A stretch of 30,230 nucleotides of DNA, taken from Chara braunii. Taxonomy: Eukaryota > Streptophyta > Charophyceae > Charales > Characeae. The notes beneath the pieces are model-generated. The model was not told the DNA's origin. It ran no database searches and worked only from the letters and a program-made list of their open reading frames with translations. The translations under genes were made by a program, and so were the position numbers. Location: assembly GCA_003427395.1 (NCBI GenBank), contig BFEA01000246.1, positions 2,104,630 through 2,134,859 on the forward strand. Direction: 5' to 3'. This document shows, one piece after another, positions 8,821 through 17,630 of this stretch (position 1 is the stretch's first letter; every line of letters begins with the position of its first letter).

Positions 8821-9134
8821 ATTAAGATAGTTTTGTATCGAGAGAGAGAAGATAGATCATTTTTTATCTTTGCTTTTTCAGAATTATTATAGTTGGACGT
8901 TGGAGTCTATGTCAGTCATGAAAGTCAAACCCCTTGACTTCTCCCGGACCCTGGTTGATGAAGCTCGTCTCCATGGCCATAAGGGTAGACTATCACAACA
9001 GGTCGAAGCCTATATACCACCCACTCTTCACACGGTGAAAAAAAGAGTGTGGTTCTCAACCATCGTAGCGGTTGTTTAGTGTCGAGAGATTAACCCCTCA
9101 AGACGCGTGTCAGCTGACAGTCGAGTGTCAAAAG

Positions 9135-9159
9135 TGACCCTCGAGATCATTGAGGGTCA
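9135..9159. repeat. TGACCCTC/GAGGGTCA stem-loop
   Basis: Perfect 8-bp arms separated by nine bases. No adjacent coding sequence gives it a role. Confidence 0.55.
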
Positions 9160-9896
9160 TGTGATTATGAGTACCACATAATACGGCATCACTGCGACTG
9201 CTTGCATATTTATGCATGACTAGTCGATATGACTAATACCGGCGTCGCCGCGATATTTATTCAGAGTCTTGCATGCGATACCGGTCTGATTCTTTTAGTA
9301 AAAAGTTATGGGTCAAGTATGGAAAAAGGGACTAGGCACGATTTACGTACGAGATTTTTGATCTTATTTTCGTGAGAAGTATCGCGTGGTTAGAGTTGAC
9401 TATCCTAGTCGACCGACATATGGTCTCGCTCGAGAGATCAGTGTCTTGAGCGGCGATTTGTGCACGGGGCCGATCCAAGCGTTAACATCGCGTACCCCCT
9501 ATACTATACCGAACGAGAAACACCCTCGGCCAGTCCACCTCTGCGATTGCATACAAAAAACCTTCACATGTGGTTCGGCAGCTCGACGGGGATACGCCCA
9601 CCTAATGGATGGGGACAACTTCCACGAGTGCAGGTAAGTTGTACCTCGCGTCGCCCTATCCTGTCGTAGGGGTTCGCAAGACGTATGACTGGCGCACTCA
9701 GACGGAGCGGCAACGCTATACTGCGAAGTCCTACAAATTTTGCGTGACCCGGCCGGGAGGGTCCCCTCTGCGGGACAGATGCGCTCGGCAACGAGCCGCC
9801 CAGCTGAGCACTACAATGAGCTGTGTGAATGGCCCGACACGTCTCATGAGGATCCTCTGGCGTGGTAGCCAAAGGAGCAAACCACGACTCAGTGGT

Positions 9897-10331
9897 CTAG
9901 AAGCCAGCTACATGCGAGGCATTAGCGGTACACTGCATCGTGGCTCGCTGGATGGGACTACCCGGGAGCGGCGGGTGGGGGGACTGAGACCGGTGCTGAA
10001 AAGAAATGTCACCATAGTGTTGATCGAGGGCAGCATGGTATGGACACCGTGAGGAGGTGTCTCCATCTTGGTGGCAACAAAGACAACCGCGACGGGCCTT
10101 GAGGGTGGCGTGCTCCTTATGGGATGGGGCTCTGCGAGGAGGGACGAAGCTCTGCGCGAGGTCTGCCTGAGGGACAGCAAACGTGCGGGCGTCAATCTGT
10201 GCAAGCCGGCTGTGAGCACGACCCGTCGTGGGCATTGCCATTTGCAAGCGGTCAACCACCGGGACAGTGTCGTCATCCAAGTGATATTGGATGACGTCCC
10301 AGAAGCTCGAGGTCCTTGGGGGCGTCCCCAA
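9897..10331 (-). pseudogene. retrotransposon gag C-terminal part with zinc knuckle
   Basis: The minus-strand ORF of 144 residues contains CLCCHQDGDTSSRCPYH at residues 83-99: a CCHC-type nucleocapsid knuckle (C83-x2-C86-x4-x-x4-C96) in which the metal-binding His is Asp91. A basic stretch precedes it. It directly follows, in minus orientation, the gag-like ORF at 10514-10933, from which it is separated by a frame change and stops, so the two look like one decayed gag. No protease motif was found downstream of it (below 9897). Confidence 0.55.
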
Positions 10332-10513
10332 GCGTAGGGTCGAGCTCGGTCGAGGTGTCCGTGCGGTACTCGAGAGAACTATAGGCTGAGCTGGTCGGCA
10401 AAAGCGGCTAGCAAAAGAGGAACAACGTCAAGCCGTGCAGCGCAACTGAACTGGGTGGTGGTGGCGGTTGGCGAAGAGGACAAGGCATCGGGGAAGCGAC
10501 TCTGCATCCTTTG

Positions 10514-10933
10514 TTACTGTCGAGCAGCCTCGTAGGCTTGCTCGGTGGACGCAAAGGTCTGTCTCCAAATCTCTATGCGGTAATCAATCGGAATACTGGC
10601 GAGGAACTTGTTGGTGAGAAGAACCTCAGGTAGGAGTGTCTCAGCGCAAATGAGGCGGGCGTCCTGAAACATATGAAAGTGACGCTCGAGGTTTGCCAGT
10701 GCGGAGGACCTAGGCCATCGTGTCTGGGTGACCCTATCTAAGGCGTCGGTCGCGTTGTCGACCGGTAGGAGTGATCTGCCCGCACACCGGAACGGCCCTG
10801 TATTCCACCTCGTGTCTGTCACCCAAGGGAGAGCTGCTTCGTGGCTCCTGTAACCTGCAAACAAGCTCGTCAGTATCCGACTACAAGCACCCAGACGCAC
10901 AACAACCAACGAAGTTATGAAACCAAACCGCAA
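10514..10933 (-). pseudogene. retrotransposon gag-like fragment
   Basis: Residues about 80-139 read LERHFHMFQDARL...LLPEVLLTNKFLASIP...AYEAARQ, a helical pattern like the C-terminal half of Ty3/gypsy capsid (Retrotrans_gag-type) followed by the usual route to a zinc knuckle. The N-terminal part is not recognisable. A stop ends the frame at 10514, and the knuckle continues in another frame at 10331-9897. Orientation matches the minus-strand chromodomain remnant at 1863-3055, though several kilobases of unrelated sequence lie between. Confidence 0.45.
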
Positions 10934-11400
10934 GTGTCAAACACCTGACTGAGAATGACGAGTTCAATAACACGAGTTTGTCCAAACATGGACCGAAAAT
11001 GTTGTTTCTACAGTTTCAGTGTGTGTCGTGACTGTCTCAGTACACAGACTTGGACGAGCCCACCAACTCGTTCGGTGTCGTATGTACCTGACATGTTGGA
11101 ACCACGGTGCGGCATTTGAATCCTCGGAGGCAGAATGGTACCCAACAACCACTTCAGCCAAAGGGCTGGTCCAAGTCGACCCATCCCGTTAATAAGTCCA
11201 AAAGGAATCAGAATTCGCCGAGGTAAATAATTTGTTCGGCCTTGTTGCGCCGTCGCTTCTGTCTTCTATGTCTGAGATCCTCTGCCGCTGTGATGTTCTG
11301 TATCAGAGTTTGGCTGCTGCTGCAGTGTTCTGTATCAAATATCTGCCATCGTTCGAAGTCTGCTTGCTGAGCCTGTAATTTATTGTAACTGCAGATTCAT
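10934..11400. other. no gene recognised
   Basis: Short ORFs only. It lies upstream of the minus-strand gag remnant, where an untranslated leader or LTR would be expected, but no LTR pair or PBS was identified. Confidence 0.3.
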
Positions 11401-11700
11401 ATCAGGAACCTTTCTGAGTCTGCGGCTTCCCGACTCTGTCTGTTTTTTCTGGGTCTGTTGCTGAGTCCCCAGATGACTGGATCCGTTGTGTCCTTGCCGA
11501 GTCTGTTAAGTCCCTGTTGAAGCTGCTGAGCCCTTGCCACGTCTGTGCTTTGATGTAGCGGCGTTCAGTCCGCCCCTGTTGGTTGTATCTAAGCTGGCCG
11601 AGAGTTGTCCCAGCTGGCCCTAATAGGTCTGTGCTTGAACCAAGTTGATCCATAGGATTTTTCTTGAATCTGCACTTGAGTCCGCTGAGTCCATTTTGCG
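11401..11700. repeat. degenerate CTGAGTCTG-type short tandem repeat
   Basis: Variants of TTGCTGAGTCTG/CCGACTCTGTCTG/CCGAGTCTGTTAAGTCC recur every roughly 20-30 bases across the segment. The repeat is strongly diverged and its limits are approximate. Confidence 0.45.
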
Positions 11701-12044
11701 GTTTGGGCCAGGTGAATTTGACTGTATTTGAGACTGGGCTTCAATCACTGCTCTTGTTAAGTTTGGACCCTTCAGATTACAGGACACAGGCTGCTCACTG
11801 GTGAACAGAGCTTACTCGTCACTACTAAGTCAAGCCCTTGATGGGATGTTTACCCAACAGCGTAAGTGAGCTAGTTACTGTCATGGATTCGACCGCCTCA
11901 GTCCTTTCGAAATTCTGAAGTTGATGCACAAGCAAACATTGCCAAGCCCAGGTCCAAGCAGGCACTGTGTTGCTGAACTGAACAATGACCCCTTTGTGAT
12001 GGTAGGGCTCGCTGTTCAGCCAATACGTTTCCCCTTAGTGATGT
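11701..12044. other. no gene recognised
   Basis: Mixed-composition sequence with no family, RNA or repeat signature that could be supported. Confidence 0.3.
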
Positions 12045-12111
12045 GGCTAATAATTTGAAAAAAGATTCTCAACTTCGACTCGGCTAATAATTTGAAAAAA
12101 GATTCTCAACT
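12045..12111. repeat. 37-bp tandem duplication
   Basis: A 30-base phrase beginning GGCTAATAATTTGAAAAAAG occurs at 12045-12074 and, identically, at 12082-12111. Confidence 0.95.
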
Positions 12112-12376
12112 CAGACTGAACTGGTACTGTTGCCTTGATTGAGCGGAGCCAGTCCCCCTGCCAGCAATGAGAGTGTGCCCTTCAAGGTGTGAAAGAGGTC
12201 ACCAAGAAAGAGCTGGAGTCTCAGTGTAGGGCTCGAGAAGGGCATTTCCGGAATTGCAATGGCAGTTTCGGCAATTTCGCCTTTTATGGTTTGAAAAAAC
12301 GAGTTCCCAATTCCAAACGTGAAACTGATCAGCCCGGTTGGCTTCCCTGACTTAGTAATCTCCGATCTATCACCCC

Positions 12377-12447
12377 CATTGTTCCCCCCTTTTTCTTTTT
12401 TTCTTTTTTTTTTTCTCTCTTTGTTTTTCTCTTTTTTTTTTTTTCCA
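12377..12447. repeat. polypyrimidine tract
   Basis: About 70 bases of almost pure T and C. Such a tract can favour triplex DNA, but no function can be assigned from sequence. Confidence 0.85.
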
Positions 12448-12549
12448 ATCCACTCCCTTCAACGCTCATCTACACTTGTGGGTCCTCACTCTCCTCCACA
12501 CGGGCTGAGTGCACTCATGTGCACACTCCCCATGTACGCAGCTACCTGA

Positions 12550-12659
12550 TGAGAATGAATTTCCCGCTAGAAGATGGGAAGAAACACTGCTGCTCTCGTT
12601 AGGCATCCCTGCTCTATCACTCACCAGCCGAAGTATGGGAATGAATCCCTAGCAAGAAA
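12550..12659. repeat. degenerate 70-100-bp tandem array, left part (host of the LTR element)
   Basis: GAGAATGAATTTCCCGCTAG at 12551 and GGGAATGAATCCCTAGCAAG at about 12639 begin two units. The second is cut by the LTR retrotransposon at 12660 and resumes at 18822. Further units lie at 18987, 19059 and 19160, so the LTR element landed inside an existing repeat array. Confidence 0.55.
12656..12659. repeat. target-site duplication, left copy (GAAA)
   Basis: GAAA directly precedes the TG start of the 5' LTR, and the same four bases directly follow the CA end of the 3' LTR at 18822-18825. Ty3/gypsy elements usually make 4-6-bp duplications. Confidence 0.8.
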
Positions 12660-13640
12660 TGAAACGGTTTTCACCTTTCTGCAGTCACAGATGCGGGCCC
12701 TAGAGTTCAATCCCCAGACGTCACTTTGCCCATGTACAGTATCGAGTCGACACCCGAGTGTTTGAACCCGTGACCTGTGTTTTGGTAGTTGTTTGTAGTC
12801 TATCGTAGGTCTGTGTAGTGGTAGGGGTGCGATCTGCAGGTCTGTCGATTAGGGGTCACAGCTTTGTAAAGGCCGTAGCTGTAGGTATTCTGAAAGGTCA
12901 AGATCGTAGCTGCTACAGTCCTGAAAGGTCAAGGTCGTAACTGCCACAGTACCCGAAAGGCCAAGTCCACAGACTTCCGGAAGGTCCGGAAGTGGCCTTT
13001 CGAAGTGTCTCGCGTTCAGTTAGAGGCAAGTGGGCAAGTGGGCAAGTGGTGAGCCCAACTGCGTTACGTCGGCAGTGCGACTGCATCGAGTTGGCAGTGC
13101 AAACCCCATGCAGTCAGCGGTACCGGTCCCAGTCAGTCAGAGTTCAGTCAAGCAAGTACCGTGTGGGACTGTGTGCACCAAGGGCCTGGGAAAGGGGCAG
13201 ACCAAGAGGCAGCGCCCAGCCATTCATTCATTCGCTGTGTAAGCCATGCGGAAGCGCTGCTACAGCGTCTTGTGCGAAGGTGGTCTGCAGGTTGCCTGAA
13301 GACGAAGTGGGCTGAAGAGAAACAACGTAGTCATAGTTAGTAGAAGTAGAGCGGCCATAGCCGCTGTAGTGTTAGAGGTTAGTGAGCGTGTACAAGTGAG
13401 TGTGCGTGGGTGTATTCAGGGTGATCCAGAGTTGAGTGCGGGTGAACGGTGGTGTTGAACACAGTGACGAGAGTTGTGATGTACCGGCACTGAAGCGCCA
13501 TAGTCTGTTGAAGCGAGTTAACATCTGAATTGTGTTCTTGGCTGCCATATCTCTGAGCTTGGTGTGGGCGCCGTGCGCCAATGTGAATCTCCATCTGTTT
13601 GCATGTATGCGAAGTGGAAGTGAAAGGGAGTCTGATTGCA
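12660..13640 (+). repeat. 5' LTR (981 bp)
   Basis: Matches 17297-18821 throughout apart from the nested insertion. The length difference is fully explained by visible indels: +23 (segment with TATAAAT, 3' copy only), -8 (one fewer GCAAGTGG unit), and two single-base losses. Contains an internal 31-32-bp tandem repeat (TGAAAGGTCAAG... at 12891 and 12922, diverged copy at 12954). Apparent ORFs at 12992-13315 read LTR sequence. Confidence 0.93.
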
Positions 13641-13641
13641 T

Positions 13642-13656
13642 TGGTATCGGAGCTGG
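13642..13656 (+). promoter_or_regulatory. primer-binding site, initiator-Met tRNA type
   Basis: TGGTATCGGAGCTGG starts two bases after the LTR end. The usual plant iMet PBS is TGGTATCAGAGC, so there is one mismatch in the first twelve bases. It primes minus-strand DNA synthesis in this family. Confidence 0.88.
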
Positions 13657-13802
13657 TTCCCGTTACCCCACGCGCCATAGTCGTTGCCAGCAGGGAAGGA
13701 GTCGCGCACCAGTCAGGCGTCATAGCCAAGGTGCACAATCGGAGAAGATCCGCCATAATTGCGCTGCGGAGTGAGGTGCCGCGTACCTGCACAGAGGACA
13801 AC

Positions 13803-13910
<108 letters not shown>

Positions 13911-14076
13911 GTGTTTCTTTTAATAATGTCAAATTCTGCCCGAAGTATAGAGAATACCGGTATGTTGCACAAGCAGCAAAAGGCAACCACTGGTAGGGGT
14001 CGCAACTGCCCTTACCTCTAAGCCATGTGGAGAAGAGTGCGCCCACCACAAAGGAACTCCCAATCCACATGAGCCT

Positions 14077-14646
14077 ATGGCAGAGGTTGTTGGCCAGTAC
14101 CTAGACAATTATCCAGAGATTGCTTGTGTAAGAGTCTCTCTAGGTACTTCCCTCACAAGCGTGGCTGAAGAGTTGAAGGAGAGGATGCCTGCTTGGGCCA
14201 AGATGAAGAAGGATGCCAAAGATCAGCTAGTTTTAGTAGATGTAGAAATTTTTACAGGGAGAGTAGGGGCCCTTATAGAAAGTGGGCCACCCGTAGTTAT
14301 ATTAGTAGGAAAGGGCTGCAGAAGTTAAAGCTAAACCTGAAAGTTCAAAAACTAGAAGACCCTAGAGTCAGTATCCTCGCAGACAATCACACTATCCGAG
14401 TCGAGGATTACATCGAGGGAGTCCTGGCGTACTTTCGCATAGAGAAAAATGGGAAGGTGGAGAAAGTTCTCCAATCCCTGACTGTCCTCGTAGAAGATAG
14501 TCTTCCCTTCGATATAGTCATAGAAATGGACTGGGGAGAGGCAGCAGGGGTCACACTCCATTTGAGAGAGCATGAGTGTAGGCTCCCTAGTCCCACAGGT
14601 GAAGTTAAGACTGCTCGTCTATTTCATGTGTCTGGAGTCGACAACA
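14077..14646 (+). pseudogene. retrotransposon aspartic protease, frameshifted
   Basis: The first frame (14077-14328) reaches ALIESG, where the family has a D-[ST]-G active-site triad; the catalytic Asp is Glu here. Directly after that (about 14284-14290) the conserved reading moves to a second frame (ORF 14193-15392), in which residues 32-70 (ATRSYISRKGLQKLKLN ... ILADNHTIRV) and the downstream LPFDIVIEMDWGEAAGV segment (residues 104-120) match the protease and linker of Ty3/gypsy pol. Both the active-site change and the frameshift should abolish activity. No gag ORF precedes it. Confidence 0.8.
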
Positions 14647-14739
14647 CCCTGGCACATTGCTGCCTCAGTGCTCCCACGTTCGCACGATTAGTAAAGAAGG
14701 AGCAGTTAGAAGAACAAGTTTTTGTAGCCTACATGAGGC

Positions 14740-15392
14740 CGGTCACTGAGCCTAAGGAGGAGACACCCATAGACCCTGCTATTGCCAAGCTGCTAGAAGA
14801 ATATACAAACCTAGTTAAGCCGCCTACAAGAGTAGTGTCGCGGCCGATCAAGCATCGCATAGAGATAGAGTCTGGCAGTAGGACTCCTAAGGGAGCGATT
14901 TACAGAATGTCCCCGAGGGAGTTAGAAGAGTTACGTAAACAGTTAGACGAGCTTCTTAAGAAGGGTTGGATTAGGCCCAGTTCGTTCCCCTTTGGAGCAC
15001 TTGTTCTCTTTGTCCCCAAGAACGAGGGAGAGCTCAGAATGTGTATAGACTATAGGGGTCTTAATGCTATAATAGTGAAGAATGTAGAACCACTGCCCCG
15101 TATAGACGATTTGTTAGACCGGGTGCAGGGCTGCAAGTATTTTTCGAAGATAGATATACAGTCCGGCTATCATCAGATAAAGGTTCATCCTGATGATCAG
15201 TACAAGACAACATTCCGGAATAGATATGGGCACTATGAGTCCGGGCACTATGAGTCTATAGTTATGCCCTTTGGACTAACCAATGCGCCAACGACTTTCC
15301 AGCGCTGCATGAACGATTTGTTTAGGTCGTGGTTAGGTAGATTTGTTGTAGTATATCTATATGATATTCTAGTGTTCAGTAAGACCCTCTAG
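14740..15392 (+). pseudogene. Ty3/gypsy reverse transcriptase domain, catalytic motif altered
   Basis: In the 399-residue frame starting at 14193, residues 255-310 (LKKGWIRPSSFPFGALVLFV, LRMCIDYRGLNAI, LPRIDDLLD) and 316-332 (YFSKIDIQSGYHQIKVH, with catalytic D321) are classic RT motifs, followed by MPFGLTNAPTTFQ. The YxDD box reads YLYD (residues 388-391), the first Asp being Tyr. A 15-base tandem duplication at 15228-15257 inserts GHYES between the fingers and palm motifs. The frame ends eight codons after the box. RT copies the element's RNA into cDNA; this copy should be inactive. Confidence 0.9.
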
Positions 15393-15691
15393 GAGATGAG
15401 GATCATCTAAGGCAGGTCTTGGAGAAGCTTAGAGAAGCTAACTTCAAGATCAACGCAAAGAAGTGCGAATGGGCCAAGACACAAGTGTTGTACTTGGGCC
15501 ACGTCTTAGACGGAGACGACGTTAGACCTGAAGATAGTAAGATTGCAGCGGTTAGAGACTGGTCAACGCCCCGCACACCGACAGAGTTGCAGTCATTCTT
15601 AGGTCTAGCTAATTACTATAGGAAGTTCGTCAGGAACTTCTCCACCATCGCTGCACCCCTTCGCAGGTTGCTAAAGAAAGAGGCAATCTAG
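15393..15691 (+). pseudogene. RT thumb/connection region, shifted frame
   Basis: Homology continues across a one-base frameshift near 15390 into the frame reading LREANFKINAKKCEWAKTQV, LYLGHVLDGDDV and FLGLANYYRKFVRNFS, the standard RT thumb and RT-RNase H junction of Ty3/gypsy elements. The frame stops at TAG 15689-15691, where a Trp codon is expected in the conserved WKWD-type stretch. Confidence 0.88.
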
Positions 15692-16208
15692 AAGTGGGAC
15701 AAGGACTGTACAGCTGCCCTAAGCGGGCCCTGATAGAGTATCCAATCCTTAAGGTAGTCGATCGGACTCGATCCATCCCTGCCTTTCGTTGTTACCACTG
15801 ACGCGAGTCAGTATGGCATAGGTGTTGTTTTACAGCAAGACGATGACAATGGATATAGGTCCGTAGAGTTCATGTCGCCAGGATGCCTTCAGAGAAGGTG
15901 GCGACATCCACCTATGAGAGGGAACTCCACACTCTCAGATAAGCATTAGATCACTGGAAGCACTACTTGCTTGGGAGACACTTCAAAGTCTATTCAGACC
16001 ACGAGACTCTACGGTGGTTGAAGACGCAGGCCAAGATGACACCTAAGCTTACTAAGTGGGTTGCTGACTCAGAGTTAGATCAATTACTGTATGACTTTGA
16101 ACTTAAGCCAGTTAAAGGGAAGTACAATGTATTAGCGGACGCTCTGAGTAGGAGAGTTGATTACTTTGGGGCAATAGTTCACTATCTGGATATAGGGGGA
16201 GACCTGTA
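15692..16208 (+). pseudogene. Ty3/gypsy RNase H domain, broken by frameshifts and stops
   Basis: After KWDKDCTAAL the frame changes at least twice. VVTTDASQYGIGVVLQ (from about 15789) holds the first catalytic Asp, STYERELHTLR the Glu, then an in-frame TAA near 15948, then HWKHYLLGRHFKVYSDHETL with the next Asp, and ADALSRR the final Asp. The open part is 15967-16209. RNase H degrades the RNA strand during reverse transcription. All four acidic positions can be found, but in different frames. Confidence 0.85.
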
Positions 16209-16239
16209 GCAGAAAGTTAGAGAGGCATATGCATAGGAC

Positions 16240-16478
16240 CCTATCTCTAGTGACCTCCTTAAAAGAGTTAGGGAGGCCGCAGAGTCCGAACCAGACTACC
16301 GCACTACTGATGGCTTATTATTCGATAAGACTAATGTAGTTGACCGCCTGTGTGTTCCCAACAACGAAGAGATTCATAGTTTGATCTTAGGGGAATGCCA
16401 TGATACAAAGGGACACTTTGGTTGGCAAAAGACATTAGCCAACCTCACCTGCGCGTACATCTGGCCTGGTATAACTGC
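16240..16478 (+). pseudogene. integrase N-terminal zinc-binding part, truncated
   Basis: GLLFDKTNVVDRLCVPNN, LILGECHDTKGHFGWQKTLA and AYIWPGIT correspond to the start of the Ty3/gypsy integrase HHCC domain, with both His of HDTKGHFG present. The sequence then jumps directly to the end of the core, so the CC pair of the zinc site and both catalytic Asp residues are absent. Confidence 0.82.
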
Positions 16479-16499
16479 CATTTTATAAAAATGGACCTG

Positions 16500-17258
16500 C
16501 AGCAAGTTATTGGAATGTACATTAGGCCCGATCAGATCAACTGGGATGAGATGCTCCCAAAGGTAGCCAGTGCCTACAATAATAGTGTGCACTTATCTAC
16601 GTGTCGCACTCCCAACGAATTACACACGTCCTTCAAGGGATTTAACCGAGATCGGATTCAGAGGCTACCGCCCGGTACACTAGAGTTTGCGATACAGCAC
16701 GAGAAAGAGATAGCTACCGTTGTTGACAACCTCAGGAAAGCCCAACACAGAATGATAGAGTAGGCTAACAAGCATCGTCGCCCCTCACAGTTTCAAGTAG
16801 GTGACTTAGTCTGGGTCAAGTCGAAAGAGTTTGCTCCTGAGGAGAATATCTCACTGAAGTTATTACCTGTGTAAAGAGGACCGTGACCAGTCCTAGAAGT
16901 CAAGTGCGGAGAGGATGGACCATCCTATACTATTGAGATTCCAGCACACCTCCACACCTACCCAGTGTTCCATGCATCAAAGTTGTTGCCTTGCGTTACA
17001 AGTCAACAGTTTCCATCACGCAAATTTATGATTCCTCCAGATATGGATGGAAGATATGACATAGAAGGGATAGTAGGTGAGGATGTCTTCAGGACATGAG
17101 GTAGAGGTCGTCCCCAGAAACAATACAAAGTCAGATTTGCCTATCAAGAGCCAGAAGACGACCGCTGGTTCACGCGAACCGAACTCCTAGAGACGGCTCC
17201 CGATGTAGTCCGAGCTTATGAAAGAGATAAGAAGGGTAAAGGTCCTGCCTTAGACTGA
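16500..17258 (+). pseudogene. integrase C-terminal region and chromodomain-like end
   Basis: Homology resumes near the end of the core (MYIRPDQINWDEMLPKVASA, AYNNSVHLSTCRTPNELH) and runs through a VGDLVWVKS start of the C-terminal domain, a GP-x-PVLEV GPY/F-like motif, the FHASKLLP segment, and a chromodomain-like tail (YDIEGIVGEDVF ... QYKVRFAYQEPEDDRWFTRTELL ... VVRAYERD). In-frame stops lie near 16761, 16872, 16882 and 17096. The final stop is TGA at 17256-17258. The W-to-stop changes fit decay after insertion. Confidence 0.85.
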
Positions 17259-17288
17259 AGTATTCTCGGGGGACCTCGAGTTTAGGCC

Positions 17289-17296
17289 GGCGGGAG
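17289..17296 (+). promoter_or_regulatory. polypurine tract before the 3' LTR
   Basis: GGCGGGAG directly abuts the TG start of the 3' LTR, where plus-strand DNA synthesis is primed. A second purine run, CGGGGGAC, lies about 20 bases upstream. Confidence 0.6.
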
Positions 17297-17622
17297 TGAA
17301 ACGGTTTTCAACTTTCTGAGGTCACAGATGTGGGCCCTAGAGTTCGATCCCCAGACCTCACTTTGCCCATGTACAGTATCGAGTTGACACCCGAGTGTTT
17401 GAACTCGTGGCCTGTGTTTTGGTAGTTGTTTGTCGTCTGTCGTAGGTCTGTGTAGTGGTAGGGGTTCGATCTGCAGGTCTGTCGATTAGGGGTCACAACT
17501 TTGTAGAGGTCATAGCTGTAGGTATTCTGAAAGGTAAAGTTCGTAGCTGCTACAGTCCTGAAAGGTCAAGGTCGTAACTGCTACAATACCCAAAAGGCCA
17601 AGTCCACAGACTTCTGGAAGGT

Positions 17623-17630
17623 CCGGAAAC
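17623..17630. repeat. 8-bp target-site duplication of the nested element (CCGGAAAC)
   Basis: CCGGAAAC at 17623-17630 recurs at 18154-18161 on the other side of the insertion. The 5' LTR has a single CCGGAAGT at the equivalent site. Confidence 0.9.

Larger units (their letters stand above)
8311..9560. other. non-coding stretch with two stem-loops, no gene recognised
   Basis: AT-rich to 8880, then mixed. An ORF at 8870-9079 shows no family resemblance. Two clean stem-loops lie at 8785-8820 and 9135-9159. A TATATA motif near 9011 could belong to an LTR or promoter, but no partner repeat was found. Confidence 0.35.

Noticed and set aside
9609-10052. 147-residue plus-strand ORF
   Set aside because: It lies opposite the minus-strand gag remnant with the zinc knuckle and resembles nothing itself.
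12992-13315. 107-residue ORF, also seen at 18226-18522
   Set aside because: Both copies are the same LTR segment in the two LTRs; frames differ by indels, so there is no conserved protein.
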